A stretch of 64,000 bases of DNA from Bradyrhizobium quebecense (GCF_013373795.3 NZ_CP088022.1:2542001-2606000), one strand, 5' to 3'; counted from the first letter of the stretch, positions 35,367 to 45,461 are shown. Program-made: numbers and translations. Notes: generated by a model from the sequence alone, not told the origin.

Positions 35367-36383
35367 ATGAAACGCGTATCCCTGGCTGTCCTCCTTGCCG
35401 CTGCCGCTGCTTTGTCGGTCCAGTCCGCCTCGGCGCAAACCCTCAAGACGGTCAAGGACCGGGGCCAGCTGTCCTGCGGCGTCAGCCAGGGCCTGCCTGG
35501 CTTTTCATCACCGGACGACAAGGGGAACTGGACCGGGATCGACGTCGACGTGTGCCGGGCCATTGCCGCCGTGGTGCTCGACGACCCGACCAAGGTCAAG
35601 TTCGTGCCGCTGTCGGCCAAGGATCGCTTTACCGCGCTGCAATCCGGCGAGATCGACGTGCTGTCGCGCAACACCACCTGGACGGTGTCGCGCGACACCT
35701 CGCTCGGCGCCAATTTCACCGGCGTGACCTATTATGACGGGCAGGGCTTCATGGTGAAGAAGTCGCTCAAGGTCAATTCGGCGCTCGAACTGAACAGCGC
35801 GTCGGTCTGCGTGCAGACCGGCACCACGACGGAGCAGAACCTCGCCGACTTCTTCAAAGGCAACAACATGAAGTACGAGGTGATCGCATTCGGCAGCATC
35901 GACGAAGCCGTCAAAGCCTATGAGTCCGGACGCTGCGACGTCTTCACCGACGACGCCTCCGGGCTCTATGCCAGCCGTCTGAAGCTCGCGAACCCCGCCG
36001 ATCACATCGTGCTCCCGGAAATCATTTCCAAGGAGCCGCTGGGACCGATGGTGCGCCACGGCGACGACCAGTGGTTCGACATCGTGAAGTGGACGCTGTT
36101 TGCGATGATCAATGCCGAGGAGCTTGGCATCACCCAGAAGAATGTCGACACGATGCTCAAATCGGACAAGCCGGAGATGAAGCGGGTGCTCGGCACCGAC
36201 GGCAATCTGGGTGAGCAGCTCGGCCTGACCAAGGATTGGGTCGTGCGCATCGTCAAGGCGGTCGGCAATTACGGCGAGACCTTCGAGCGCAATGTCGGCA
36301 CCGGCTCGCCGCTCGGCATCGCCCGTGGCGTCAACAATCTCTGGAACAAGGGCGGGATCCAGTACGCGCCGCCGATCCGCTGA
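35367..36383 (+). CDS. aapJ: General L-amino-acid ABC transporter, periplasmic binding protein
   Basis: A 338-residue secreted protein with a signal peptide ending VQSASA. SBP_bac_3 features: GVSQGLPGFSSPDDKGNWTG and VLSRNTTWTVSRDT; the latter is typical of AapJ/BztA. It heads the complete aapJQMP operon, which takes up a broad range of L-amino acids in rhizobia. Start 35367 gives the proper signal peptide. Confidence 0.95.
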   Translation: MKRVSLAVLLAAAAALSVQSASAQTLKTVKDRGQLSCGVSQGLPGFSSPDDKGNWTGIDVDVCRAIAAVVLDDPTKVKFVPLSAKDRFTALQSGEIDVLSRNTTWTVSRDTSLGANFTGVTYYDGQGFMVKKSLKVNSALELNSASVCVQTGTTTEQNLADFFKGNNMKYEVIAFGSIDEAVKAYESGRCDVFTDDASGLYASRLKLANPADHIVLPEIISKEPLGPMVRHGDDQWFDIVKWTLFAMINAEELGITQKNVDTMLKSDKPEMKRVLGTDGNLGEQLGLTKDWVVRIVKAVGNYGETFERNVGTGSPLGIARGVNNLWNKGGIQYAPPIR

Positions 36384-36407
36384 TCGGTCCGGCCAACGGC
36401 TGCCGCG

Positions 36408-37613
36408 ATGAGCATCGCGCCCCGCAAACCACCGCTGCAATTTGCCCTCAGGCTGAAGCGTGCGCTTGGCGGCAAGACCGGCTGGAACGGATTGGCCGCC
36501 CAGATTGCCTTCGCCGCGATCCTGGCCTGGATCGCCTATGAGATCGTGGCGAATGCGCGGACGAACCTGGAGACCCAGCACATTGCGTCGGGCTTCGGCT
36601 TCCTCAATTACAATGCGGGCTTTGACGTCAATCAGAGCCTGATCGCCTACAACAACTCTGACACCTACTGGCGGGTGTTCTTCGTCGGCTTGTTGAACAC
36701 GATCCTGGTCTCGGTGATCGGCATTGTCTTTGCCACCGTGATCGGCTTCGTCGTGGCGCTCTGCCGGTTGTCGCCGAACTGGCTGCTGTCGCGGATCGGC
36801 GGCATCTACGTCGAGATCGTCAGGAACTTGCCGGTCCTGTTCCAGATCCTGTTCTGGTACCTCGCTGTGCTCGCGGCGCTGCCGGCCCCGCGGCAGAGCG
36901 TCTCGATCCTCGGTACGTTCTTCCTCAACAATCGCGGCCTGATCGTGCCGCTGCCGGTCAGTGAGCCCGGCCTCTATCCGTTCCTGGCCGCGCTCGCGGT
37001 CGGCATCGTCGTGGCGCTGGGCTTGCGGCACCACGCGCGGCGCGCCCTGTTCCAGCGCGGGCAGATGATCCGGATCTGGCCCTATGTGCTGGGTTGCCTG
37101 ATAGGTCTGCCGCTGGTCTCCATGCTGATCTTCGGCTGGCCGTTGAAGTTCGAGCTGCCGCAGCTGAAAGGCTTCAACTTCGCCGGCGGCGCGCGGGTCA
37201 TCCCCGAATTCGTCGCGCTGACGGTCGCGTTGTCGACCTACACGGCGGCCTTCATCGCCGAGATCGTCCGCGCCGGCGTCATGTCGGTCCACAAGGGACA
37301 GATGGAGGCAGGCTCGTCGCTCGGCCTCAGCCGCGCCGCGACGCTGCGCCTGATCGTGGTGCCGCAGGCGATGCGGGTCATCGTGCCGCCGCTGACCAGC
37401 CAGTACCTCAATCTCACCAAGAATTCGTCGCTGGCGGTGGCGATCGGCTATCCGGACCTTGTCTCGGTGTTTGCCGGCACCGCGGTGAGCCAGACCGGGC
37501 AGGCGATCGAGATCATCGCCATGACGATGGGCGTCTACCTGCTGCTCTCGCTCGCGACGAGCGCGCTGATGAGCGTCTATGGCTGGCGCATCAACCGGAG
37601 CATGGCGGCATGA
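36408..37613 (+). CDS. aapQ: AapQ amino-acid ABC transporter permease
   Basis: A 401-residue membrane protein with a long N-terminal extension, usual for AapQ. The permease EAA loop is present near residue 300: VRAGVMSVHKGQMEAGSSLG. It begins 24 bases after aapJ and overlaps aapM by four bases (ATGA). Confidence 0.95.
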   Translation: MSIAPRKPPLQFALRLKRALGGKTGWNGLAAQIAFAAILAWIAYEIVANARTNLETQHIASGFGFLNYNAGFDVNQSLIAYNNSDTYWRVFFVGLLNTILVSVIGIVFATVIGFVVALCRLSPNWLLSRIGGIYVEIVRNLPVLFQILFWYLAVLAALPAPRQSVSILGTFFLNNRGLIVPLPVSEPGLYPFLAALAVGIVVALGLRHHARRALFQRGQMIRIWPYVLGCLIGLPLVSMLIFGWPLKFELPQLKGFNFAGGARVIPEFVALTVALSTYTAAFIAEIVRAGVMSVHKGQMEAGSSLGLSRAATLRLIVVPQAMRVIVPPLTSQYLNLTKNSSLAVAIGYPDLVSVFAGTAVSQTGQAIEIIAMTMGVYLLLSLATSALMSVYGWRINRSMAA

Positions 37614-39130
37614 CCGATCTGTCCGCCCCGTCCTTTGTCCGGCAGGATCTGGTCGCCGAGCGTGCGGCGCCGGCCAACACCACCGGCTTCATCGGCTTAG
37701 TACGAACGCGGCTGCTGAATTCGCCGGGCAACATCCTGCTCACGATCCTCGGGCTCCTGCTGGCCTGGTACATCGTTGTCCCGACGATCAAGTTCCTGCT
37801 GGTCGACGCGGTCTGGGCCGGCAAGGATCGCACCGCTTGCCTCGCCGAAAAGGCGGGGCACGAGGTCGGTGCCTGCTGGCCCTATATTGAGGCCAAGCTG
37901 ACGCAGCTGATCTATGGCTTCTATCCGGAAGCGCAGCGCTGGCGGGTCAATCTGACCTATGGGCTCGGCGCCGCGTTGTTGCTGCCGCTGCTAATGCCGC
38001 GCCTGCCGGCCAAGGGCATCAACTCCGGCCTGTTTTTCTTCGCATTTCCGGTGGTGGCGTTCTTCCTGCTGCATGGCGGCGGCATCGCGGGCTTCGGCGT
38101 GAGCTGGACCGCCGGCGTGTTGCAGCTGTTCGAGCAGAGCGTTGGCGGCGCCGGCGATCTGCTGGTCAATCTCAGCAAGAGCTCGGCGATCGCCCCGCTG
38201 CCTTGGGCACTGGGCAAGGTGCTTGTCCTGGTCGGCTTTCTGATCCATTGGCTGATCTTTCCGCTGACCTGGCTGCGCGACCAGTTGCAGCTCTCGTCGC
38301 TGCCGGTCTGGGGCGACTTCCTGGTCACTGCCGTGATCGTCTCCGCCGTGCTGTTTGTGCTCGGAGGCGGCATGCGGACCGGCCGCAGAGCGCTGATCGG
38401 CAGCCTGCTGACGTTTGCCGGGATAGCCGTTGGCATCAAGCTGATGGGGCTCGATCGCGGCGGCTTTCCCATCGTCGACACGCGACTGTGGGGCGGGCTC
38501 CTGGTGACGCTGGTGATCGCGATCACCGGCATCGTTGCCTCGATGCCGATCGGGATTGCGCTTGCGCTCGGCCGTCGCTCCAGCATCCCGCTGATCCGGA
38601 TATTCTCGATCGCCTTCATCGAATTCTGGCGCGGCGTGCCGCTGATCACGGTGCTGTTCTTCGCGACCTACATGCTGCCGCTGTTCGTGCCGGGCAATTT
38701 CGCCGTCGACGGCCTGTTGCGTGCCCTGATCGGCGTGGCGATCTTTACCGGCGCCTATATGGCCGAGGTGATCAGGGGCGGGTTAGCCGCGGTGGCGCGC
38801 GGGCAGGCGGAGGCCGCATCGGCGCTCGGCCTGTCCTGGTGGAAGACGACGTCGCTGATTGTGCTGCCGCAGGCGCTGCGCTACGTCATTCCCGGCATCG
38901 TCAACAGCTTCATCTCGCTGTTCAAGGATACCTCGCTGGTGTCGATCGTGGCGCTGTTCGATCTATTGGGTTCCCTGCGGGCATCGTTCTCCGACCCGAA
39001 CTGGTCGACGCCGACGACGGCCTTTACCGGCTTCGCCTTTGCGGGAATGATCTATTTCGTGTTCTGCTTTGGAATGTCGCGCTACTCGCTGTTCGTCGAA
39101 CATCGGCTCAACGCTCACCGCCGCCACTGA
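37610..39130 (+). CDS. aapM: AapM amino-acid ABC transporter permease
   Basis: A 506-residue membrane protein, longer than AapQ as in other rhizobia. An extra periplasmic loop contains [18 protein letters not shown] with two cysteines. The EAA loop ([20 protein letters not shown]) lies near residue 400. Pairs with AapQ to form the channel. Confidence 0.95.
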   Translation: MTDLSAPSFVRQDLVAERAAPANTTGFIGLVRTRLLNSPGNILLTILGLLLAWYIVVPTIKFLLVDAVWAGKDRTACLAEKAGHEVGACWPYIEAKLTQLIYGFYPEAQRWRVNLTYGLGAALLLPLLMPRLPAKGINSGLFFFAFPVVAFFLLHGGGIAGFGVSWTAGVLQLFEQSVGGAGDLLVNLSKSSAIAPLPWALGKVLVLVGFLIHWLIFPLTWLRDQLQLSSLPVWGDFLVTAVIVSAVLFVLGGGMRTGRRALIGSLLTFAGIAVGIKLMGLDRGGFPIVDTRLWGGLLVTLVIAITGIVASMPIGIALALGRRSSIPLIRIFSIAFIEFWRGVPLITVLFFATYMLPLFVPGNFAVDGLLRALIGVAIFTGAYMAEVIRGGLAAVARGQAEAASALGLSWWKTTSLIVLPQALRYVIPGIVNSFISLFKDTSLVSIVALFDLLGSLRASFSDPNWSTPTTAFTGFAFAGMIYFVFCFGMSRYSLFVEHRLNAHRRH

Positions 39131-39141
39131 ACAAGGTCACC

Positions 39142-39882
39142 ATGTCCACAACCCCGATCGTCAACATCTCCACGCTCAACAAATGGTACGGCGACTTCCA
39201 CGTGTTGCGCGACATCAACCTTGAGGTCGGCAAGGGCGAGCGTATCGTGATCTGCGGCCCGTCCGGCTCGGGCAAGTCGACCCTGATCCGCTGCATCAAC
39301 GCGCTGGAGGAATTCCAGGAAGGCGAGATCGTGGTCGACGGCATCGAGCTCGGCCCGAACCTGCGCCGGGTCGACGAGGTGCGGCGCGAGGTCGGCATGG
39401 TGTTTCAGAGCTTCAACCTGTTCCCGCATCTCACCGTGCTCGACAATTGCACGCTGGCGCCGATCTGGGTGCGCAATATCCCGAAGAAGGATGCCGAGGC
39501 GGCCGCGATGAAGTTCCTCGAGCGGGTCAAGATCCCGCATCAGGCCAACAAGTTTCCCGGCCAGATGTCGGGCGGTCAGCAGCAGCGCGTCGCGATCGCC
39601 CGCGCGCTGACCATGAACCCGAAGGTGATGCTGTTCGACGAGCCGACTTCGGCGCTCGATCCGGAAATGGTCAAGGAGGTGCTCGACACCATGGTCGATC
39701 TCGCCAGGGAGGGCATGACCATGCTGGTCGTAACCCACGAAATGGGCTTTGCCCGCGAAGTCGCCAACCGCGTCGTGTTCATGGACGCCGGTCAGATCAT
39801 CGAGTCGAACACGCCGCAGGAATTCTTCGCCAATCCGCAGCATGCGCGGTCGAAGCTGTTCCTGAGCCAGATATTGCGGTGA
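39142..39882 (+). CDS. aapP: AapP amino-acid ABC transporter ATPase
   Basis: A 246-residue ATPase with Walker [10 protein letters not shown] (39-47), Q-loop Gln89, signature SGGQQQR (143-149) and Walker B ending [10 protein letters not shown] (164-173). It powers AapJQM and lies eleven bases after aapM. A palindromic repeat follows nine bases after its stop. Confidence 0.96.
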   Translation: MSTTPIVNISTLNKWYGDFHVLRDINLEVGKGERIVICGPSGSGKSTLIRCINALEEFQEGEIVVDGIELGPNLRRVDEVRREVGMVFQSFNLFPHLTVLDNCTLAPIWVRNIPKKDAEAAAMKFLERVKIPHQANKFPGQMSGGQQQRVAIARALTMNPKVMLFDEPTSALDPEMVKEVLDTMVDLAREGMTMLVVTHEMGFAREVANRVVFMDAGQIIESNTPQEFFANPQHARSKLFLSQILR

Positions 39883-39890
39883 TTTCCGCT

Positions 39891-39972
39891 GTCATTGCGA
39901 GCGAAGCGAAGCAATCCAATCATCCGCATCGGAAGCATGGATTGCTTCGTCGCAATAGCTCCTCGCAATGAC
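39891..39972. repeat. Palindromic interspersed repeat between convergent aapP and cysK
   Basis: An 82-base element bounded by the perfect inverted ends GTCATTGCGAG and CTCGCAATGAC, with inner arms GAAGCAATCCA and TGGATTGCTTC. From memory this is a widespread intergenic repeat in Bradyrhizobium and relatives. Lying between two converging genes, its stem could end transcription from both sides. Confidence 0.85.
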
Positions 39973-39992
39973 GTCTGCGGGGACGTCGTTCG

Positions 39993-41027
39993 TCAGACGA
40001 ACGGCAGCTCGATCTTGCTGCGCTTTTCCAGCCATTCCGGGACCGGCAGATTCTTCGAACGCATGAAGGCCGGGTTGAACAGCTTGGACTGATAGCGGTT
40101 GCCGGAGTCGCAGAGAATGGTGACGATGGTCTTGCCGGGGCCGAGCTGCTTGGCGAGCTGGATCGCGCCCGCGATGTTGACGCCAGTCGACCCGCCGAGG
40201 CACAGGCCTTCGTGCTCCAGCAGCTCGTAGATGATGGTCACGGCTTCCTCGTCGGAGACCAGGAACGCATCGTCGACGTTCGCTGTCTCGATCACCGGCG
40301 TCTTGCGTCCGAGGCCGATGCCTTCGGTGATCGAGTCACCCGGCGTCGATTTGACCTGGCCGTTCTTGAACAGCTCGTACATCGCGAAGCCGTGCGGATC
40401 GGCACAGGCGGTGACGATGTCCTTGTTCTTTTCCTTCAAATAGCGGCTGATGCCGGCGAGCGTGCCGCCGGTGCCGACCGAGCAGATGAAGCCATCGACC
40501 TTGCCGTTGGTCTGCTGCCAGATCTCCGGTCCGGTCGAGTCGTAGTGCGCCTTGGGATTGTCGAGGTTGTTCCACTGGTCGGCGAACAGCACGCCGTTCG
40601 GCTCGGTCTTGCGCAGCTGCTCGGCGAGACGCCTGCCGAGATGCTGATAGTTGTTCGGATTGGAGTAGGGCAGCGCCGGCGCCTCGACGAGCTCGGCCCC
40701 GCACAGGCGGAGCATGTCCTTCTTTTCCTGGCTCTGCGTCTCCGGAATGACGATCAGGGTGCGGTAGCCCCGCGCACTGGCTACGACCGCAAGTCCGATG
40801 CCGGTATTGCCCGCGGTCGATTCGACCACGAGCCCGCCGGGCTTCAGATCGCCGCGCTTTTCGGCCTCCAGGATCATCCCCTTGCCGGCGCGATCCTTCA
40901 CCGATTGGCCGGGATTCATGAATTCGGCCTTGCCGAGAATGGTGCAGCCGGTCAGTTCGGATGAGCGTTTCAGCTTGATGAGGGGGGTGTTGCCGATCGC
41001 TTCAATGACGTCTTTGTTGAATGCCAT
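39993..41027 (-). CDS. cysK: Cysteine synthase A (O-acetylserine sulfhydrylase family)
   Basis: A 344-residue fold-type II PLP enzyme. Lys44 in NPGQSVKDRAGKGMI binds PLP; STAGNTG (70-76) binds the substrate carboxylate and VGTGGTLAG the PLP phosphate. It makes cysteine from O-acetylserine and sulfide. It is 20-30 residues longer than typical CysK and has the inserted segment NPNNYQHLGRRLAEQL, so a related sulfhydrylase activity is not excluded. Confidence 0.85.
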   Translation of the reverse strand: MAFNKDVIEAIGNTPLIKLKRSSELTGCTILGKAEFMNPGQSVKDRAGKGMILEAEKRGDLKPGGLVVESTAGNTGIGLAVVASARGYRTLIVIPETQSQEKKDMLRLCGAELVEAPALPYSNPNNYQHLGRRLAEQLRKTEPNGVLFADQWNNLDNPKAHYDSTGPEIWQQTNGKVDGFICSVGTGGTLAGISRYLKEKNKDIVTACADPHGFAMYELFKNGQVKSTPGDSITEGIGLGRKTPVIETANVDDAFLVSDEEAVTIIYELLEHEGLCLGGSTGVNIAGAIQLAKQLGPGKTIVTILCDSGNRYQSKLFNPAFMRSKNLPVPEWLEKRSKIELPFV

Positions 41028-41258
41028 GTCGGGGTAATCTTTTGCCGGTCGGTGTTTTGCTCTGGCCGGAAACTAGTGCGCAGATGGCAAAAGGGGAAGG
41101 CTTTTGCAGTGCGGCGAATTTCGCGCGGCGGTCTGCGTTAACCAGTCGGCCGTTCGGGGGATGACACGCTGGAAAGATCGTTTTGAGAATCCGCTGCGAT
41201 TTGGCCAAATCTTGCTGCCAATCGGCGCACCGCGTCAGATTCGGACGACACGGTGAGT

Positions 41259-42497
41259 TCAAGATCGTCGTTCGATCTTGTACAGCCCCACATTGAGTGC
41301 GCCGATTTCAAAGCCGAGCCTGCAATAGGCCAGATAATACTCCCACATCCGCTTGAAGCGGACATCGAAGCCGAGGGCTTCGATCGATGGCCAGGCGTCA
41401 CGGAACCGATCGCGCCAATCGGCCAGGGTGCGCGCATAGCTGGCAGCGAAGAACTCAGTCGAAACCAGCCGAAGTCCGGAATTGTCGACAAGTCGTTCGA
41501 TGATCTCGACGGTCGGCAACATTCCACCCGGAAAAACGTATCGCTGGATGAATTCCGGCCGCCTGCGATAGCTCTCGAAGCGACGTTCGTCGATCGTGAT
41601 CACCTGCAACAACGCGATGCCGCCGATATCGAGCCGTTGCCGCAGATTGTCGAAAAACAGCGGCCAGTACGCCTCGCCGACCGCCTCCAGCATCTCGATC
41701 GAGACGACACGATCATACGTACCCTTGGTATCGCGATAGTCCTCCAACCGCAGATTTGCCCTGTCGGCGAGGCCCCGCTCGGCGAGTTGCTCACAAGCGT
41801 AGCCAAGCTGTTCAGTCGACAGTGTCAGGCCGGTGACGTGATGGGCGCCCCGTTCGACAAGATGCCGTGCCAACGCGCCCCAGCCGCAACCGATCTCGAG
41901 AACCCTCTCACCGCCGTTGAGATCGAGCAGTTCGGTGACCCGATCGAGCTTGCTCTGTTGGGCCTGCGCGAGCGTCTGGTGTGGCGAGGTGTAGATCGCC
42001 GATGAATAGGTCATGCTCGGGTCGAGCCAGAGGCGGTAGAAATCATTGCCGAGATCGTAATGGGCGCGAATGTTGCGCCGGCTGCCACGCCTGGTATTGC
42101 GATTGAGCAGGGCATGACGAAGCCAGTTGAGAGGCTGCGGCGGCCTCAGACGCTCGAACGAGGGGGCGCGGGCCGAACGCGGCGCAGCCGCGCTCAGGAA
42201 CGAGTAGACGTCGGGCGTCGACCATTCACCGGCAAGGAAGCCTTCGGCAAAACCCAGATCACCGCCGATGAGCAGCCGCAGCAGGCATTTCCAATCATGA
42301 ATCCTGACATGTGCCTGCTGCTCGCACCGCATGCCGGAGATCACAATGCCGCGCCCACTTGGCGTCTGGAGCAGGATTTCGCCGCAATCGATACGGCGCA
42401 ACATTCGCCGCAGCAAACTCCCGACAGTCGCGCGCAGCATTGGCGGCCATTCGACGGGCTGCGGGCCGGGGACGGTCTGCGGGTGGTCAGAGTGCAT
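41259..42497 (-). CDS. CFA-synthase-like SAM-dependent fatty-acid methyltransferase
   Basis: A 412-residue enzyme. AHYDLGNDFYRLWLDPSMTY (145-164) is the family hallmark and EIGCGWG (201-207) binds SAM. The family adds a methylene or methyl to the double bond of membrane phospholipid acyl chains. The ATG at 42497 (TTG at 42506 also possible) lies inside the end of the DUF1365 gene, so the three leftward genes form one operon. In Rhodobacter a similar set is controlled by RpoE-ChrR and makes modified, singlet-oxygen-quenching fatty acids; the same use here is inference. Confidence 0.85.
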   Translation of the reverse strand: MHSDHPQTVPGPQPVEWPPMLRATVGSLLRRMLRRIDCGEILLQTPSGRGIVISGMRCEQQAHVRIHDWKCLLRLLIGGDLGFAEGFLAGEWSTPDVYSFLSAAAPRSARAPSFERLRPPQPLNWLRHALLNRNTRRGSRRNIRAHYDLGNDFYRLWLDPSMTYSSAIYTSPHQTLAQAQQSKLDRVTELLDLNGGERVLEIGCGWGALARHLVERGAHHVTGLTLSTEQLGYACEQLAERGLADRANLRLEDYRDTKGTYDRVVSIEMLEAVGEAYWPLFFDNLRQRLDIGGIALLQVITIDERRFESYRRRPEFIQRYVFPGGMLPTVEIIERLVDNSGLRLVSTEFFAASYARTLADWRDRFRDAWPSIEALGFDVRFKRMWEYYLAYCRLGFEIGALNVGLYKIERRS

Positions 42498-43290
42498 GCG
42501 AGTCAATCCGCTGCTGGGGTGAAGTGGGCACGGACGTGATCCCGTGCGGGGAGCGTTGCGGGCGCCTGCGCAACCGCAAGCCCTTCGACCAAAGCCGCAA
42601 CGCTTCCCAATGAATCGCCAGGATCACCTTGACCGTAACCAGGGGAACCGCAATGAAGTTGTGCAACAGCGCTAGATCGCCGAGTTCGTGGCGTGACGCC
42701 GTCAGGCACGCGCCGAGCACTGTTTCTCCGCTCTCGCTTGCGCTGATACCGAGCGCAAAATGCTCGCCCGGCTGATTCAGCCGGAAGTGATAGGACACGT
42801 CCATGTCCATGAAGGGAGACACATAGAAGGCCTTGCCGCAGTCATGCCGAATGGTGCCGGCACCGGCCGCGACCGACGCCACATAGGCGTGGCGTTCGCC
42901 GAACGTGTTGTGAACCTGATAGATGATCGCGGCGAGCTGGCCGTCATGTCGGTGGCAGAAATAGATGCTGAGCGGATTGAAGCTGTAGCCGAGGGTTCGA
43001 GGCATGCAGAAGAGCCGGATCGGCCCTCCGGCGATATCGATCCCTGCCTGCATCAGGCAACGTTCGGCCTGCAGGCGCAGTGGCGTCGCGCTACCGTCGC
43101 CGTGATCGGCATCGTGAAGTGCAAACAGGTTGAATCTGTTGCGGGAGAACAGCCGCAAACGGGAGGCGAGCAGGGGTATCTCGTCGAGATCGAGCAGCAA
43201 CCAGAACGTACGATAGCGGAAGCGATGCGTGGTAGGCCGCAGCCGCCGATGCATCACGCTGCCGCGATAGAGGCAGGAGCGGAGCATCAT
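42487..43290 (-). CDS. DUF1365 protein of the lipid cluster
   Basis: A 267-residue protein starting at two consecutive ATGs (43290). DUF1365 features: LYRGSVMHRRLRPTTHRF at the start, then LGYSFNPLSIYFCHR and YVSPFMDMDVSYHFRL. It almost always lies between a FAD oxidoreductase and a CFA-like methyltransferase, as here, and is thought to take part in the same acyl-chain modification. Start overlaps the oxidoreductase stop by four bases. Confidence 0.88.
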   Translation of the reverse strand: MMLRSCLYRGSVMHRRLRPTTHRFRYRTFWLLLDLDEIPLLASRLRLFSRNRFNLFALHDADHGDGSATPLRLQAERCLMQAGIDIAGGPIRLFCMPRTLGYSFNPLSIYFCHRHDGQLAAIIYQVHNTFGERHAYVASVAAGAGTIRHDCGKAFYVSPFMDMDVSYHFRLNQPGEHFALGISASESGETVLGACLTASRHELGDLALLHNFIAVPLVTVKVILAIHWEALRLWSKGLRLRRRPQRSPHGITSVPTSPQQRIDSHAL

Positions 43291-44639
43291 GGTTGCAGCT
43301 CCGGTTCGGGCAACGACCTGGCGCCCGCGGTGAGCGCTATGCGTCCGGATTCGTCGGATACGGTCCACGGCCGCCGCACGCCTCCTAGCTGTTCGGCGAC
43401 CGCAAGCCCTGATTGCAGCCCGTCTTCGTGGAAGCCGGCACCAAAATGCGCGCCGCAGAACCAGGTGTTTTTCTGACCTTGCAGCGACCAGAGCCGGCGC
43501 TGTGCGGCGATTGCGGCGGCATCGAAGATCGGGTGCTCGTAGACCTCCGTGTGATGCAGCGTGTCGCTGTGTGGCGGATGCGCCGGATTGAGCGTGACGA
43601 AGAGCGGCAAATGCTGGGGAATAGTCTGGAGCCGGTTCATCCAATAGGTGACGCCGACCGGCGCGGCGACGTTGTCGCGCGATCCGACATAATTCCAGCT
43701 CGACCAGGCCGGTCTGCGTCGGGGCATGAATCTGGGATCGGAGTGGAGTACGGTTAGGTTGCGGGTATAGCGGAACGCGCCGAGCAGTTCGGCCTCATCG
43801 GGCGTCGGGTCATCGATCGTCGACAATGCCTGATTTGCGTGTGTTGCCAGCACGACGTGATCGTACGGCTGCGTTTCGCCATGAACATCCATGACCAGGA
43901 CGCGGCCGGGCGATCGGCGTATCCCGACCACGCCGCAGTCGAGCCTGATCCGGTCCGCGAAAGGCTGGACCAGCCGCTGCGCATAGACCTGGCTGCCGCC
44001 GATCACGGTTTCCCATGGAGGCCGCCTCGTCAATTGGAGCAGCCCGTGATTGTGATGGAAGCGAATGAATGTCGCCGCGGGAAAGGCGAGAATTTCATCC
44101 GGAGGCGCCGACCAGATGGCGCTTGCCATCGGTAGCAGGTGGTCGTCGCGGAACGCTGAGCCATAACCACCTTGCACGAGATAGTCGCCGAGGCTGATCG
44201 TCTCGTCGCTCAGCCGTGCCGCGTCGCATGTCGCGCGATTATAGAACCGGACGAGGTCGCGCAGCATCGACCAGAAGCGCGGGCGCAGGAGGTTGCCGGG
44301 CTGCGCCAGCAGACCCGAGAGGCCGGTCCCGGAATATTCGAGATTGCCGCGGTCGAGCGAGACCGACAGCGACATCTCCGATGCTTGTGTAGGGACGTCG
44401 AGATGCCGGAACAGCGCAGCGAGATTAGGGTAGGTGTTCCGGTTGAACACGATGAAGCCGGTATCCACGGCAACGCGTTCGCGCCCGATGGACGCTATCA
44501 CGGTGTTGGAATGCCCGCCGATCCGATCGGACTTCTCGTAGACCGTCACGTCGTGTCGCTGGCTGAGCAGCCAGGCGGCCGAGAGGCCGGAAATGCCGGT
44601 TCCGACTACGGCTATGTTCAATCTGCCGTCGCTGCTCAA
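43287..44639 (-). CDS. FAD-dependent oxidoreductase (amine-oxidase fold) of the lipid cluster
   Basis: A 450-residue flavoprotein. VVGTGISGLSAAWLL (residues 11-25) is the dinucleotide motif, followed by EKSDRIGGHSNTV. The start is a TTG at 44639: an in-frame TAA directly precedes it and GAGGG lies seven bases upstream, so no longer product is possible. Relatives near CFA-like enzymes act as acyl-chain desaturases in furan fatty-acid synthesis, from memory of Rhodobacter work. First gene after the leftward TGATCC promoter. Confidence 0.85.
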   Translation of the reverse strand: MSSDGRLNIAVVGTGISGLSAAWLLSQRHDVTVYEKSDRIGGHSNTVIASIGRERVAVDTGFIVFNRNTYPNLAALFRHLDVPTQASEMSLSVSLDRGNLEYSGTGLSGLLAQPGNLLRPRFWSMLRDLVRFYNRATCDAARLSDETISLGDYLVQGGYGSAFRDDHLLPMASAIWSAPPDEILAFPAATFIRFHHNHGLLQLTRRPPWETVIGGSQVYAQRLVQPFADRIRLDCGVVGIRRSPGRVLVMDVHGETQPYDHVVLATHANQALSTIDDPTPDEAELLGAFRYTRNLTVLHSDPRFMPRRRPAWSSWNYVGSRDNVAAPVGVTYWMNRLQTIPQHLPLFVTLNPAHPPHSDTLHHTEVYEHPIFDAAAIAAQRRLWSLQGQKNTWFCGAHFGAGFHEDGLQSGLAVAEQLGGVRRPWTVSDESGRIALTAGARSLPEPELQP

Positions 44640-44695
44640 TTACAATCCCTCAGCGGCACGATGCGCCGGCCGATTGCGCGGTCGGCGTCATGGAC

Positions 44696-44724
44696 GGAAA
44701 CGACGGATGTTGCGGGTTGGATCA
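44696..44724 (-). promoter_or_regulatory. Leftward ECF-type promoter of the FAD oxidoreductase operon
   Basis: On the minus strand TGATCC (44724-44719) is followed after exactly 16 bases by CGTTTCC (44702-44696). TGATCC is the -35 element known for the Rhodobacter RpoE (ECF11) group; the CGTT block would be the -10. The TTG start lies about 57 bases further on. Confidence 0.7.
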
Positions 44725-44741
44725 CCGGCAGTGATCCAACC
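44715..44741. promoter_or_regulatory. Perfect 11-bp palindrome joining two divergent ECF promoters
   Basis: GGTTGGATCAC (44715-44725), a 5-base spacer CGGCA, then GTGATCCAACC (44731-44741). Each arm contains one TGATCC -35 element, pointing outward, so the palindrome itself is the result of two back-to-back promoters. Confidence 0.85.
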
Positions 44742-44759
44742 GTGGCCGGGTGGCGTTCC
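44732..44759 (+). promoter_or_regulatory. Rightward ECF-type promoter of the sigma factor operon
   Basis: TGATCC (44732-44737), 16 bases, then CGTTCC (44754-44759). Same elements and same spacing as the leftward site, so the sigma factor probably controls its own gene. The ATG lies at 44874. Confidence 0.7.
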
Positions 44760-44873
44760 TGTTGCATGCAAGCCGCCGCTCGACATGTTTCCGGGGTCAT
44801 CGGTCTGGTCAGGCCCGGCGCGATCCGGTACTGCGGTCGCAGAGCCGTCAGTGATGGGGAGTGCCCGCGCGGC

Positions 44874-45461
44874 ATGCTGAGTGAAACTCCCGACAATGAG
44901 ACGTCGGATGCCGCCAGATGGGCCCGGCTGATCGAAGCCGTTGCTGTCCGCAGGGATCGCGAGGCCTTCGCGGCGTTGTTTCGGCATTTTGCGCCGCGCA
45001 TCAAGACGTTCATGAAGCGCTCCGGTGCGAGCGAGCAGCTTGCCGACGAACTGGCGCAGGAGGCCTTGTTCGCAGTGTGGTCGAAGGCCAGCCTGTTCGA
45101 TCCCGGCAGCGCTGGTGCCGCAGCCTGGATATTTACGATCGCGCGAAATCTCCGCATCGACGCGCTCCGTCGTCAGAAACGAACCCCGACGATCGATACG
45201 TCCCAGACGGAACTCGAGTTTCAGCAAGATGAGGGACCACTGCCCGACGCCGGGGTGGCGGCATCTGAAATCGAGGCGCGGGTGCGCGATGCGCTGTCTG
45301 TGCTGCCGGAAGAGCAGATGCGGGTGATCGAGTTATCTTTCTTTCACGAAACAGCCCATGCGGAGATCGCAAGGGCGCTCGATATCCCGCTCGGCACCGT
45401 CAAATCGCGCTTGCGGCTGGCGATGGCCCGGCTGCGCAGCTTGCTGGATGACTTCTCATGA
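44874..45461 (+). CDS. rpoE: ECF sigma factor, RpoE/ECF11-like
   Basis: A 195-residue sigma factor. Region 2 (FRHFAPRIKTFMKRSGASEQ, then ADELAQEALFAVWSKASLF and AWIFTIARNLRIDALRRQKR) and region 4 (LPEEQMRVIELSFFHETAHA, then IPLGTVKSRLRLAMARLR) are complete. It overlaps the ChrR gene by four bases, the standard pair that responds to singlet oxygen in Rhodobacter. Longer upstream frames are rejected because they cross the promoter. Confidence 0.9.
   Translation: MLSETPDNETSDAARWARLIEAVAVRRDREAFAALFRHFAPRIKTFMKRSGASEQLADELAQEALFAVWSKASLFDPGSAGAAAWIFTIARNLRIDALRRQKRTPTIDTSQTELEFQQDEGPLPDAGVAASEIEARVRDALSVLPEEQMRVIELSFFHETAHAEIARALDIPLGTVKSRLRLAMARLRSLLDDFS

Noticed and set aside
44172..44873. 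Upstream extension of the ECF sigma gene
   Set aside because: The open frame continues through the divergent promoter palindrome and the opposite gene; ATG 44874 gives a normal-length sigma factor.
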